This document shows, piece after piece, positions 44,636 through 54,217 of a stretch of DNA of 64,000 bases; within the stretch, counting starts at the first letter, position 1, and each line of letters opens with the position of its first letter. A program made the translations under genes and the position numbers. Source of the DNA: CAVZZG01 sp963779685 (GTDB lineage: Bacteria; Actinomycetota; Thermoleophilia; Gaiellales; F1-60-MAGs149); NCBI GenBank assembly GCA_963779685.1, contig CAVZZG010000003.1, forward strand, positions 496,001 through 560,000, given 5' to 3'. Under the pieces are notes generated by a model. That model had not been told where the DNA came from. It was given only the letters and a program-made list of their open reading frames with translations, and did no database searches.

Positions 44636-45577
44636 TCAGCGGGCGCTGCGCAACTCTCGGGGTAGGTTGAAGGAGACGTCCTCGTGGACGGTGTGGAGCT
44701 CGTCGACGTCGGTCACACCGCGGGCGGCGAACCAGTCGACGACGCGCGTCACCAGCGATTCCGGGGCCGAGGCGCCGGAGGTGATGCCGACGGTGGCGGC
44801 GTCCACCAGCCAGGCGGGGTCGATCGCGGATTCATCCTCGATCAGGTGGCTCGGGACACCTGCGCTGCGGGCCACCTCGACGAGGCGGTTCGAGTTCGAC
44901 GAGTTCCGCGACCCGATCACGAGTACGAGGTCGACCGCCGCGGCCAGCGCCTTCACCGCCGCCTGGCGGTTGGAGGTCGCGTAGCAGATGTCCTCCTTGG
45001 GCGGCCCCTCGATGTCCGGGAACCGGGCCCGCAGCGCGGCGATGATCTCGCGCGTCTCGTCGACCGAGAGCGTGGTCTGGGTGAGGTAGACGAGCGGCGT
45101 ACCCGGCGGGATGTCCGACAAGGTGGCCACCTCCTCGACGGTGCCGACCAGGCGGGTCGCGGCCGGCGCCTCGCCCATCGTTCCCTCGACCTCCTCGTGC
45201 CCCTCGTGGCCGACGAGGATGATCGTGTAGCCGCGGGCGGCGAACTGGCGTGCCTCGCTGTGCACCTTCGTGACGAGCGGACAGGTCGCGTCGATGACGC
45301 GCAGACCACGGCCGCGCGCGTTCACGTGGACGCTCGGCGCCACGCCGTGTGCCGAGAACACCACCGTCGCGCCCCGGGGGACGTCGTCCTCCGAGTTCAC
45401 GAACACCGCGCCGCGTTTCGCCAGCTCGGCGACGACGTGTCGATTGTGGACGATCTCCTTGCGGACGTAGACGGGCTCGCGTGCGAGGTCGAGCGCCCGC
45501 TCGACGGTCTCGACGGCCCGGTCGACGCCGGCGCAATATCCGCGCGGAGCAGCCAGCAGGAGGCGCGTCGGAGCCAC
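44636..45577 (-). CDS. ispH: 4-hydroxy-3-methylbut-2-enyl diphosphate reductase
   Basis: Last step of the MEP isoprenoid pathway, producing IPP and DMAPP with an iron-sulfur cluster. The three cysteine ligands are in PRGYCAGV (C15), IDATCPLVTKVH and EDICYATSNRQ. VFSAHGVAP, GHEGHEEVEGTMGEAP, TQTTLSVDET and SSNSNRLVEVA are conserved. 313 residues from GTG 45577. Divergent from the sensor kinase gene with 70 bases between starts. Confidence 0.94.
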   Translation of the reverse strand: MAPTRLLLAAPRGYCAGVDRAVETVERALDLAREPVYVRKEIVHNRHVVAELAKRGAVFVNSEDDVPRGATVVFSAHGVAPSVHVNARGRGLRVIDATCPLVTKVHSEARQFAARGYTIILVGHEGHEEVEGTMGEAPAATRLVGTVEEVATLSDIPPGTPLVYLTQTTLSVDETREIIAALRARFPDIEGPPKEDICYATSNRQAAVKALAAAVDLVLVIGSRNSSNSNRLVEVARSAGVPSHLIEDESAIDPAWLVDAATVGITSGASAPESLVTRVVDWFAARGVTDVDELHTVHEDVSFNLPRELRSAR

Positions 45578-45647
45578 GGCGCGGAGTGTACCGGGGCAGC
45601 GCCTGACCGGCCGATCCTGCCGGTAGGATGCGACAAGTCCCCCCGCC

Positions 45648-48600
45648 GTGAATGAACCTGCCCGTTACTTCCTCGTTGCCGCGCTGATCGGACTGGCGCT
45701 CGTCGCGCTCGCGACGGCCATATCGCTGCTCGTGGCCCGAGCCCGCGTCGACCGCCCGGCGCCGCTCGCCTCGGCCCTGACGTTCGCCCTGCTCGCGCTC
45801 GCGGCCGGCGCCGGCGCCGGCGCCGTGGCGGCAGCCATCGGCTCGGCCGAGCTTGCAGTGGTGGCAGCCGTGCCGGCGGTGATCGCCGCGCTGTCGATCG
45901 GGCGCGTGGCCACTCTCCGGCGCGAGCACGAGGCGCTCGTCGGCGGTGCGCGGGCGCTTGCGGAGGCGCGCGCCGATGCCGCCGCGGCGAACCGCGCGGT
46001 CGGGGCCGGAGCGCACCTCGCCGAGCACCTCGCCGCTGCGACGTCGACGGTCGACGTCGAGACCCTGACCATCGATGCAGCCCGCACGGCGCTCGAACAC
46101 GCCGTCGTGACGCTCTCGCAGTCGTCGGACGATGCGGCCGCCGTCGTCGTGCCATGGCCGACCGAGGACGGGCGCCACCTGCGGGCGAGCCCGGAATCCG
46201 GGCCGCCTGGCCGGGCATGGCGCGCGAACGCGGCTCAGGTGCTCGATGCCCTGATCGCGGAAGCGGCCCTCGGGCTCGATCGCCTCGCCGCCCTCGGGCT
46301 GACCGAGGCCGAGCGCCGGCGCCGGGCGGTCTCCGCGACCCTGAACGCTCGGCTCCGAACCGCCGATGACGTCTTCGGCGCGTGCCACCTGGCCGCACAG
46401 GCGGCCGCCGAAGCCGTCGGCGCCCGCGCGGTCGAGGTGGTCGGTACGGCGTCGAGCCTCGGCACCTTCCAGTTCGGGGATGAGGACTCGCTCGTGCCCG
46501 ACGTGGTCGTGCCGCATGGGTGGCGGGCAGGGCGAGTTCCGTACCGCGCTGCCGCCCGAACCTGCATCCGACGCCCTGCCGGTGCTCGAGGGCATCGCGG
46601 AGGAACTCGGGCGCGCCCTCGAGGCGCTCGAGTGGCAGCGGCTCGCCGAGGAGCGACGGGCTCGCCAGGCCGCGGTCGTCGCAGCGGTCGCGAGCGCGCA
46701 GACCGGACGCAGCGCCTCCCTCCGCGGCGTGCTGGAGGCGGCCCGCTCGGCCCTCTCGGCCGACGCGGTCGTCCTCTACGCGGCCGACGCCGGCGGCCCG
46801 CCGGTCGCGCTCGAGGCCGTCGGCATCGCTGCGCCGGCCACGTGCGACGGCATCGCCGCTCAGGCCCTGGCGGCCCAGCGAGCCGTTATCGACGAGGCCG
46901 GCGGGCACCTCGCGGAGGCGCCCGTCGAGGGCATGAGCTCGGGCATTGCCGCTCCGCTGCCGACCAGTGGCACGGCGGCGGTCTTGTCGGCGCTGTTCGC
47001 TGGAACACGATCCACGACACCGGCGGATGCCGACGACCTCGTGGCGTTCGCTCACCTCGCCGCGCTGGCCATCGAACGCCGCGACACCCAGGTCGAACTC
47101 GACCGCCGTGAGGCGCTCCGGGCCGGGTTCGTCGAGATCGCCCAGGCCCTGGCGGGGCCGCGCGAACCGGGGGAGACGTACGCGGCCGTGGCGGCCGCAG
47201 CTCGCCACGCGCTGCAGGCGGCCGCGGCGGTCGTCGTCACGCGTGGCGATGGACTCCAGCTGGCGGCGGCGGCGCCCACGCCGTCCGGGCTGGTCGACGA
47301 GTCCGGAGCGGGAGGAGCCCTGCTCAAGCTCGTTGCGCGCGAAGGGCGCGTGGTGCTCTGCGCCGACGCCCGCAGCGACCGCCGTGTCCCGGCCGCGGAG
47401 CGCCGCCGGCTGCTGGAGGCCGGACACCAGTCGGCCCTCTGCATCCCGATCGGCGCGCCGGAGGCTCCGGCCGCGGTCCTCGGCGTGGTCTGGTCGGAGC
47501 CGCACGGCGCGACCGACGACGACCTGGAACTCGCGCGCCACGTGGCAACGGCGGCCGGCGCCGCCATCGAGCGGGCCGAGATGCTCGCCAGCGAGCGGCG
47601 CGCCCGGACCAGGGCGCAGGAGCTGCAGCGCATCGGCGGGCTGGTCGCGTCGAACCTCGACGCGCCCGCCGTGCTGCGCGAGATCGTGTCGCAGGCGGCC
47701 TTGCTGCTGACCGCCGAGTCGTGCGTGCTCCGGCTCGTCGAGGGCGATCGGCTCGTCGTGCGGGCCGTGCAGGGTGAGGCGGCCGACCTCCTCGCCGGCG
47801 AGCAGGCGCCGATCGCCGGCGGGCCGACCGGCGAGGTGCTGGCCCGCCGCGTGTCGGTAGCGGTCGCCGACATGGCCGCGGACGATCGCTTCCTCCCCGA
47901 CGACCCCTTGCTCCAGGCCCGGTTCAGCGCCTACCTCGGGGCCCCGATCCTGTCGCCGGACGGCGACCTGCGCGGAGTCCTCGCGCTCTACGACCGCCGT
48001 CGGCGCACGTGGAAGCCCGATGAGATCGAGGCCCTCGAGGCCTTCGCGAACTCCGCCACCGTCGCCCTCCAGAACGCCCTGCTGTACCAGCGAGTGGCGC
48101 AGGAGAAGGAGAAGTCCGAAGCGATCATCGCGTCGATCGCCGACGGCGTCGTCGTCGTCGGACCGGATGGCCGCGTGGAGATGTGGAATCGCGCGGCAGC
48201 GGCCATGACGGGCGTCAGCTCGCGTCAGGCGCTGCGCCGGACGCTGAAGGAGCTGCTGCGCACCGAGTTCGGCGAGGCCGAGGACGCCGCGTTCGAGGCA
48301 CTGCAGGCCGCGAGCGCCGAAGGCATCGGCGTCGAGATCCGCCTGGGGCGGGGCGATCGCGAGATCTGGCTGTCGGCGCGAGCGGCGCAGCTCCGCGATC
48401 CCGTCGAGGACCGGGTGGGGACGATCTACGCGCTGCGCGACGTGTCCGAGGACCGCGAGCTCGACCAGTTGAAGTCGGACTTCGTGGCGACCGTATCGCA
48501 CGAGTTGCGCACGCCGCTGACGTCGATCTACGGGTTCGCCGAGACGCTGCTGCGCGGCGACGTCAGCTTCCCGGACGAGGACCGGCGTACGTTCCTGACC

Positions 48601-49179
48601 TACATCGCGTCCGAGTCGGAGCGGCTGACGCGGCTCGTGGACGGGCTCCTGAGCGTCACGCGGCTCGAGGCGGGCGGCGTCGAGCTGGAACTGGCCGACA
48701 TCGACGTCGCCGACGTCCTGCGCGAGATCGTCGTGCGACAGACCGAACGCGTGCGCGACACCCACACCTTCGAGCTGTCGGTACCCGGCGAGCCGCTCGT
48801 CGTCGCCGCCGATCGCGACAAGCTGCGCCAGATCGTGCTCAACCTCGTCGACAACGCGATCAAGTACTCGCCCGACGGCGGCGCGGTCACCGTCGGCGCC
48901 CAGCGACGCCTGGACGTGGTCGAGGTACGGGTCGCCGACCATGGCATCGGCATCTCGGCAGCCGATCAGCGCAACCTCTTCCGCAAGTTCTTCCGCGCCG
49001 ACGCCCGCATGACCCGTGGCATCCGCGGCATCGGCCTCGGCCTGTACCTGACACGTGGATTCGTCACGGCCATGGGCGGCCGGATCCGGGTCGAGTCCGA
49101 GCCGGGGCAGGGCTCGACCTTCATCGTCGAGCTGCCGCTGCGCCGGCGCGCGGGCGGCGGGAGGCGTGCAGCGGCGTGA
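45648..49179 (+). CDS. Multi-GAF/PAS sensor histidine kinase, interrupted by one frameshift
   Basis: A membrane histidine kinase of about 1,177 residues if one base is corrected. Two N-terminal helices (YFLVAALIGLALVALATAISLLV and a second hydrophobic stretch) precede a long cytosolic part. This holds three GAF-like domains (ALPVLEGIAEELGRAL onward; FVEIAQALAGP; SNLDAPAVLREIVSQAALLLT), a PAS domain (SIADGVVVVGPDGRVEMWNRAA), HisKA FVATVSHELRTPLTSIYGF and an ATPase domain with NLVDNAIKYSPDGG, DHGIGIS and GIGLGLYLTRGFVTAMGG. The first frame leaves the protein at VVVPHGWRAG; inserting the shift at GTGCCG-C-ATGGGT near 46515 continues as MGGGQGEFRTALPPEP. Its stop overlaps the response regulator as GTGA. 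Confidence 0.85.
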
Positions 49180-49553
49180 AGATCTTGATCGTCGACGACG
49201 AGATCTCCATCCGCCTGCTCTGCCGGGTCAACCTCGAGGCCGAGGGTTTCGAGGTCAGGGAGGTCGGGACGCGTGCCGAGGTGCTCCCTGCGGTGCGCGA
49301 CTTCGTGCCGGACGCCATCCTCCTCGACCTGATGCTGCCTGGCGTCGACCCCCACGACGAGTGGGCGGTCGCGCGCGACCTGCGGGCCGATCCCGCGGGC
49401 GCATCGCTGCCGATCGTCTTCCTGTCCGCCAGGGCCGATCTGCGCGGTCAGGAGGAGGCGTCGATCCCCGGCCCGGTGGCATACCTGACGAAGCCGTTCA
49501 ACCCGCTCGACCTCGCCCCGGCCCTCCGCCGCGTGGCCGGCGACCCGGCATAA
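49176..49553 (+). CDS. Response regulator receiver protein (single domain)
   Basis: 125-residue CheY-like receiver without an output domain. The acidic pocket is D7/D8/E9 (VDDE), the phosphoacceptor is D51 (LLDLMLPG), the Ser/Thr switch is in FLSARADL and K106 is in YLTKPF. It is translationally coupled to the sensor kinase through GTGA at 49176, so it is the direct phosphorylation partner. Output probably goes through a protein partner. Confidence 0.9.
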   Translation: MKILIVDDEISIRLLCRVNLEAEGFEVREVGTRAEVLPAVRDFVPDAILLDLMLPGVDPHDEWAVARDLRADPAGASLPIVFLSARADLRGQEEASIPGPVAYLTKPFNPLDLAPALRRVAGDPA

Positions 49554-49612
49554 GCACGGTCTCCGAATCGTCTCACGGCCGGCTCATGGCGGCCGGGCAC
49601 CCTGCACGTGTC

Positions 49613-49870
49613 ATGAGACGCAGACCATCCCTCACCAATGCCATCACTGCCGCGCTCTGCGTGGCCACAGGCACCACCCTCGCCGCCACCTTCAACGCCA
49701 ACGCCCAGGCGTCGGCCGCGCAGAAGGTGGCGATATCCGCCAAGGCCGAGGCCGCGGCATGGAAGATCGTCGCCACGTCGGGCGGTGTGTCCGGCAAGGC
49801 CGCGACGGCCGCCGCCGCCAAGGCGGTCACGCAGGTCGTGGCGGCGGCCCCGACCACTGCCACGAGCTGA
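49613..49870 (+). CDS. Small secreted Ala/Lys-rich protein
   Basis: 85 residues from ATG 49613 (an in-frame ATG 49586 is possible). A twin-basic start MRRRPS is followed by a hydrophobic core (LTNAITAALCVATGTTLAA) and ANAQASA, a plausible signal peptidase I site. The mature part is rich in Ala and Lys (QKVAISAKAEAAAWKIV; GKAATAAAAKAV) and probably helical. No family recognised. Codon positions are GC-rich as in real genes, but the length makes it tentative. Confidence 0.4.
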   Translation: MRRRPSLTNAITAALCVATGTTLAATFNANAQASAAQKVAISAKAEAAAWKIVATSGGVSGKAATAAAAKAVTQVVAAAPTTATS

Positions 49871-49905
49871 GCCTGCGTCCACCGTCCGGGTGGCGCGGGC
49901 CGATG

Positions 49906-50391
49906 CTACCCGCTGAAATCGGCCGTGTAGATGCGCGCGTTGGCGTTGCCGAGGAACTGGCCGTGCGCACCGCCGATGCCGATCCGCCGGAACCGCGGAT
50001 CCATCAGGACGTCGCGGTGCGGCGGGCTCGCGAGCCACATCGCCAGCGTTCCCTCCGGCGTGCCGTACAGGCCGGTGCCCCATGCCAGGTCCTCGCCGAT
50101 CAACCGGGGCGCCGTCAGGTACTGCGCGATCCGCGTCACGGCTTCCCCGTGCCCGAAGTAGCCCCGCTGCAGCATGTCGCGCGAGTGGGAGCGGGCGGCC
50201 CTGGCCAGCGGGAGGTAGAAGCGCAGCGGGCGGAGCCCTGCGCGCCGGCGCTCGACGTTGATCAGCAGCACCAGACGGCGTGCGCTTCCGAGGCGGTGCG
50301 TGCCCCCCGTCACCGAGGCACGCGCTTCAGCCGCCGGAACGGCGACGGCGAGCAGGGCGGTGGTGACCGCGAGGGAGCGGGAGATCCTCAC
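49906..50391 (-). CDS. Secreted CAP (SCP/PR1) domain protein 1
   Basis: 161 residues with a signal peptide (ISRSLAVTTALLAVAVPAAEA) and a CAP domain: LINVERRRAGLRPL, ARAARSHSRDMLQRGYFGHG, GEDLAWGTGLYGTPEGTLAMWLASPPHRDVLMDPRFRRIGIG. The two putative active His (HSRDM and SPPHRDV) and Glu (GEDLAWG) are kept. Bacterial CAP proteins may bind sterols or act as proteases, but function is not proven. It has a paralogue just upstream with the same GxAWGTGLY and SPPHR motifs. Confidence 0.82.
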   Translation of the reverse strand: MRISRSLAVTTALLAVAVPAAEARASVTGGTHRLGSARRLVLLINVERRRAGLRPLRFYLPLARAARSHSRDMLQRGYFGHGEAVTRIAQYLTAPRLIGEDLAWGTGLYGTPEGTLAMWLASPPHRDVLMDPRFRRIGIGGAHGQFLGNANARIYTADFSG

Positions 50392-50465
50392 CTCTGGAGC
50401 ATCGGCGCGATCGGCCGGCTCGAAGACACAAGCTCAGCCGAGACCGCCGTAGTATTCAGCAGAAT

Positions 50466-50948
50466 TCAACGCCGACCGGCGAAGTCGGCGGTCACCAGCA
50501 CGGCGCCACCGGAACCGGCGAAGTGGCCGACCTTGCGCCCGATCCCCACCCACCGGAAGGCCGGGTCGAGCAGGATCTTGCGGTGCGGTGGGCTCGTGAT
50601 CCACATGTGGACGGTCATGGCCGGGGTCGCGTAGAGGCCCGTGCCCCATGCCAGTGCCTCGCCGACTACCGGTCGCGACAGGAACGAGCGGATGCGACGG
50701 TCCCATGCGATCGCCGGGTGGCGGGAGTCGTGGGCGAAGTAGTCGTAGCGCAGCATCTCCGCCGAGTGGTAGCGGGCCGCATCGACGAGGCGTCTCGAGA
50801 TGTGGACGGGCGCGAGACCGCGAGCGATGCGCTCGTGGTTGATCAACTGGACGATCCGCACCTCGCTGCGGGTGGGCGAAGCTGCCCCGGCCGGCGGCGC
50901 GAACACGACGAGTGCTCCCGCAAGCGCGGCCAGTAGCCAACGAGCCAT
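50466..50948 (-). CDS. Secreted CAP (SCP/PR1) domain protein 2
   Basis: 160 residues: signal peptide (WLLAALAGALVVFAPPAGAAS), then VQLINHERIARGLAPVHISRRL, ARYHSAEMLRYDYFAHDSR, GEALAWGTGLYATPAMTVHMWITSPPHRKILLDPAFRWVGIG. CAP-family motifs are intact, and the tail is VTADFAGRR versus YTADFSG in its neighbour. A recent tandem duplication of the neighbouring gene is the likely origin, with diverged surface residues suggesting separate ligands. Confidence 0.82.
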   Translation of the reverse strand: MARWLLAALAGALVVFAPPAGAASPTRSEVRIVQLINHERIARGLAPVHISRRLVDAARYHSAEMLRYDYFAHDSRHPAIAWDRRIRSFLSRPVVGEALAWGTGLYATPAMTVHMWITSPPHRKILLDPAFRWVGIGRKVGHFAGSGGAVLVTADFAGRR

Positions 50949-51017
50949 GCAGCCATCGTCCCCCGGAGGCCGCGAGCGTCCGACCCCCGAACGGGGGAGA
51001 GGCTACTGTTCCGGCGG

Positions 51018-51740
51018 ATGACGGTCGGGTTCGCCGCGCTGCCGCTCGCCACGGCTCTGCTCGCCGCCGGCCTGGCGGCGAGGGTGGGCGGGTCGGCCGT
51101 GCGGCGGTTCCATCCGGCGAAGGTGTTCTGGGCAGTCGGGCTGCTGCTCTTCGGCCTGGCCGCCGCCGCGGAGGCATACGGCGCGGCCGACGGCTGGGGC
51201 GTCGCCTCGTTCAAGGTCTACTACCTGGCAGGCGGGTGCCTCACCGTGGGCTTCCTCGGCGTCGGTGCCGCATGGCTCATCGCGCGCCGCGAGTGGTCGC
51301 TGATGCTGACCGGCGCGCTGCTCGCCAGTAGCGTCGGGGCCGCGATCAGCGTGGCCGTCGCCGCCACCGACCCGCTGCTGCTGGCCTCGGCCGCGGGCCA
51401 CCGGCCACCGCCGAATGCGGCGCTTCTCGGGCACGTCTACCTGTGGGCGATCGGCCTCAACACGGTCGGCACCCTGCTGCTGCTGTGGGCGTCGGGCGCG
51501 TCGATCGTCCGTCGCCGGCGGCCGTGGCCGAACGCGATCCTGCTGGTCGGCGTGCTCCTCGTGGCCGCCTCGGGCACGCTCACCCGGCTCGGCAGCTATG
51601 GCTTCGTCTACCTCGGCCAGATGCTCGGCCTGGTCATGCTCGTGATCGGGTTCGAGCTGGCGACCCGCTCCTATCGCGGCCAGATCCGGTCGGCGGGCCA
51701 GGAGATGCGCATCGCATACGTCGAACCGCCTTCCACGTAG
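51018..51740 (+). CDS. Seven-helix membrane protein of unknown function
   Basis: 240 residues with about seven hydrophobic segments (LATALLAAGLAARVGG; VFWAVGLLLFGLAAAAEAYGA; YYLAGGCLTVGFLGVGAAWLI and others) and few charged residues. A GYGxxx/GRG-like signature was not found. The family is not recognised. Its last 70 bases overlap the end of the convergent globin gene (51671-51740), an unusual arrangement. Confidence 0.65.
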   Translation: MTVGFAALPLATALLAAGLAARVGGSAVRRFHPAKVFWAVGLLLFGLAAAAEAYGAADGWGVASFKVYYLAGGCLTVGFLGVGAAWLIARREWSLMLTGALLASSVGAAISVAVAATDPLLLASAAGHRPPPNAALLGHVYLWAIGLNTVGTLLLLWASGASIVRRRRPWPNAILLVGVLLVAASGTLTRLGSYGFVYLGQMLGLVMLVIGFELATRSYRGQIRSAGQEMRIAYVEPPST

Positions 51741-52072
51741 GGCACGAATCGCTGCTGGAAGTCCCGGCTCATGCCCGTCTCTGCGCAGGCGCGCTCCATC
51801 AGCGAGGCCCACCGGGCCCGCTGGGCCTCGCTGATCTCGAGGCCCAGGTGCGAGCCCTTCATGACCTCGAAGCCACCGCGCGCCTGCGTGTGCTCCGCCG
51901 GCCCTCCCAGCAGCTCGGTCAGCCACATCGCGAGGCGGCCGGCGTGCTCCTCGCCCGGCTCGCGGAAGAGCGGCGCGAGCAGGTCGTCGGCGAACACCAG
52001 CTCGTAGAAACGCTCGCAGAGCCGGTGAATGCCGGGGGCGCCGCCGGCAAGCTCGTACATGGTCTGCGTCAC
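51671..52072 (-). CDS. Truncated haemoglobin (group II, GlbO-like)
   Basis: 133 residues from GTG 52072 (ATG 52060 alternative). LAGGAPGIHRLCERFYELVFADDLLAPLF, HAGRLAMWLTELLGGP and GGFEVMKGSHLGLEISEAQRARWASLM fit 2-on-2 globins of the GlbO type. The proximal His is H75 in KGSHLGL, and Tyr/Trp residues for ligand stabilisation are present. It may bind oxygen or NO. It lies 16 bases downstream of the 2-hydroxyacid dehydrogenase and likely belongs to the same operon; its 3' end overlaps the convergent membrane gene. Confidence 0.85.
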   Translation of the reverse strand: MTQTMYELAGGAPGIHRLCERFYELVFADDLLAPLFREPGEEHAGRLAMWLTELLGGPAEHTQARGGFEVMKGSHLGLEISEAQRARWASLMERACAETGMSRDFQQRFVPYVEGGSTYAMRISWPADRIWPR

Positions 52073-52088
52073 GCCGGCGCCTCCCCGA

Positions 52089-53051
52089 TCAGTTGACGGG
52101 AGTGGGCGGCGCCTCGCCGCGGAGCACGGCGATGGCATTCCGCGCGGCCAGGACACCCATCGCCGTACGCGTCTCGGTCGTCGCCGAGCCGAGGTGGGGG
52201 AGCAGCACGACGTTCTCGATCTCGAGCAGCGCCGGATGCACGTCGGGCTCGTGCTCGTACACGTCCAGGCCGGCGCCGGCGATCACGCCCGTGCGGAGCG
52301 CTTCGGCCAGCGCCGCCTCGTCCACGACCGGCCCGCGGGTCGTGTTGACCAGGTAGGACGTGGGCTTCATCGAGCGCAGCCGCTCGGCGGAGATCAGGTG
52401 CCGCGTCTCGGGCGACAGGGGGCAGTGCAGGGAAACGACGTCCGCGGTGGCGAGCACCTCGTCGAGGGAGACCCGCCGCGCGCCGAGGTCGGCCTCGACC
52501 TCGGGCGGCGCCGGCCGCCGGGCGGCGTAGACGACGTCCATCCCGAAGGCCCTCGCCCGCCGTGCCGTGGCGCGCCCGATCTGGCCGAGCCCGACGATGC
52601 CGAGCGTCTTGCCCTGGAGCCCGGAGCCGAGCATGAAGAACATGCTGAAGTGCCACGGGCGCGATGCTCGTACCAGCCGCTCGCCCTCGCCGAGGCGGCG
52701 GGTGGCCATCAGGATCAGCGCGAACGCGATGTCGGCGGTCGCCTCGGTCAGCACCCCCGGGGTATTCGTGAACCGCACGCCGCGGGCGGTACAGGCCGCG
52801 ACGTCGACGTTGTCGTACCCGACCGCCACGTTCGCCACCACCGCCAGCTGCGGTCCGGCCGCTGCCAGCAGGTCGCCGTCCACGCGGTCGTGCAGCAGCG
52901 CGACGAGCGCATCGGCGCCGCGGGCCGCGGCGCGCAGCTCGTCGCGGGTGAGCGGGCGATCGTGCGGGTTGAGCCAGACGTCTCCGGCGGCGCGCAGCAG
53001 ATCGAGCGCCGGATCGGGGATCCGCCGCGTCACGACGATCCGATGGGTCAT
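52089..53051 (-). CDS. D-2-hydroxyacid dehydrogenase (glyoxylate/hydroxypyruvate reductase-like)
   Basis: 320-residue NAD(P)-dependent reductase. GIVGLGQIGRATARRARAFGMDVVYAARRPAP is the Rossmann motif; the catalytic Arg is in NTTRGPVVDE, Glu in GLDVYEHEPDVHP and His in LLPHLGSATTETR. VAVGYDNVDVAACTARGVRFTNTPGVLTEATADIAFALIL is the typical glyoxylate/hydroxypyruvate reductase segment, so glycerate or glycolate formation is the likely job. It overlaps the aminotransferase gene by ATGA; this adjacency suggests 2-oxoacid produced by the aminotransferase is reduced here. Confidence 0.85.
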   Translation of the reverse strand: MTHRIVVTRRIPDPALDLLRAAGDVWLNPHDRPLTRDELRAAARGADALVALLHDRVDGDLLAAAGPQLAVVANVAVGYDNVDVAACTARGVRFTNTPGVLTEATADIAFALILMATRRLGEGERLVRASRPWHFSMFFMLGSGLQGKTLGIVGLGQIGRATARRARAFGMDVVYAARRPAPPEVEADLGARRVSLDEVLATADVVSLHCPLSPETRHLISAERLRSMKPTSYLVNTTRGPVVDEAALAEALRTGVIAGAGLDVYEHEPDVHPALLEIENVVLLPHLGSATTETRTAMGVLAARNAIAVLRGEAPPTPVN

Positions 53052-54217
53052 GCGGGGACGCGGTCGAGCAGCTCGCCCATCTTCGCGAGCGCGGCCGCGA
53101 TGTTGTCACGCGAGTTCGCGTAGGAGACCCGCATGTAGCCCTCGCCGTACTCGCCGAACGCGCTGCCGGCCAGCATGGCCACCCCGGCCTGCTCGAGCAG
53201 CTCGTCCTGCAGCTCCCGCGATCCCTTGCCGGTGGCGGTGATGTTCGGGAACGCGTAGAAGGCGCCGGCGGGCCGGACGCACGAGACGCCCGGCAGCGCA
53301 TTGAGGCCGTCGACCACCAGTTCGCGTCGGACGCGGAACTCCGCGAGCATCGTGTCGACCTCGTCCCGCGGCCCGGTGAGGGCGGCGACGCCGGCCATCT
53401 GGGTGGCCGGGGCGGTGCACGAGTGGCAGTTGATGAACAGCCGCGCCAGCGGCTCGACGAGCTCGGCGGGCATGGCCGCGTAGCCGAGGCGCCAGCCGGT
53501 CATGGCGAACGTCTTCGAGAACCCGTCCAGCAAGATGGTGCGATCGAGCAGGCCCTGGTGGGAGGCGATCGAGTCGTGCTCGTCGTCGTAGGCCATCTCC
53601 GAGTAGACCTCGTCGGAGAGGATGTAGCAGTCGTGGTCGGCGAGCAGCCGCGCCACGGCCACGTTCACCTCGCGGGGAACGACCCCGCCGGTCGGGTTGG
53701 CGGGCGAGTTCAGGATCACGAGCTTGGTGCGGGGCGTGAGCCGCTCGGCCAGGTCGTCGGCCGAGAAGGCGAAGCCGTTGGCCTCGGTCAGCGGCAGGGG
53801 CACGGGCGTGGCGCCCGCCCAGCGGATGACCGACTCGTAGATCGGGAAGCCCGGGTTCGGGTAGATCACCTCGTCGCCCGGGTCGCACGTGGCGAGGACC
53901 CCGAAGAAGAGGAACGGCTTGGCGCCGGGCGCCACCAGCACGCGCGCCGGGTCGATGGCGAGCTGGCGCGTGCGCGAGAGGTAGTCGGCGCAGGCCTCGC
54001 GCAGCACGGGCAGTCCGGGCGCCGGGCAGTAGTGCGTCATGCCGTCGCGGAGCGCCCTGGCGGCGGCTTCGACGACGTGGGGCGGGGTGTCGAAGTCCGG
54101 CTCGCCGATCTGCAGGTGGATGATCTCCCGTCCCTGGGCTTCCAGGGCCTTCGCCCGCGCGAGGACCTCGAACGCGGTCTCCGTGCCGAGTCGCGACATG
54201 CTGCGTGCGAGGTTCAC
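53048..54217 (-). CDS. Class I/II aminotransferase (aspartate aminotransferase-like)
   Basis: 389-residue fold-type I PLP enzyme. IHLQIGEPDFDTPPHV, VLVAPGAKPFLFF (Ala-Lys-Pro), ILNSPANPTGG, YILSDEVYSEM, LLDGFSKTFAMTGWRLGY with the Schiff-base Lys in FSKTFAM, and RVSYANSRDNI carry the family motifs. It resembles aspartate/alanine aminotransferases of the I-gamma kind. Given its operon with SHMT and a hydroxypyruvate reductase, it could convert serine or a related amino acid to a 2-oxoacid, but the substrate is unproven. Its start overlaps the glyA end by ATGA. Confidence 0.87.
   Translation of the reverse strand: MNLARSMSRLGTETAFEVLARAKALEAQGREIIHLQIGEPDFDTPPHVVEAAARALRDGMTHYCPAPGLPVLREACADYLSRTRQLAIDPARVLVAPGAKPFLFFGVLATCDPGDEVIYPNPGFPIYESVIRWAGATPVPLPLTEANGFAFSADDLAERLTPRTKLVILNSPANPTGGVVPREVNVAVARLLADHDCYILSDEVYSEMAYDDEHDSIASHQGLLDRTILLDGFSKTFAMTGWRLGYAAMPAELVEPLARLFINCHSCTAPATQMAGVAALTGPRDEVDTMLAEFRVRRELVVDGLNALPGVSCVRPAGAFYAFPNITATGKGSRELQDELLEQAGVAMLAGSAFGEYGEGYMRVSYANSRDNIAAALAKMGELLDRVPA

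Noticed and set aside
45397..48942. 1181-codon minus-strand ORF opposite the sensor kinase
   Set aside because: Overlaps the kinase on the other strand and has no recognisable motif; antisense artefact of high GC.
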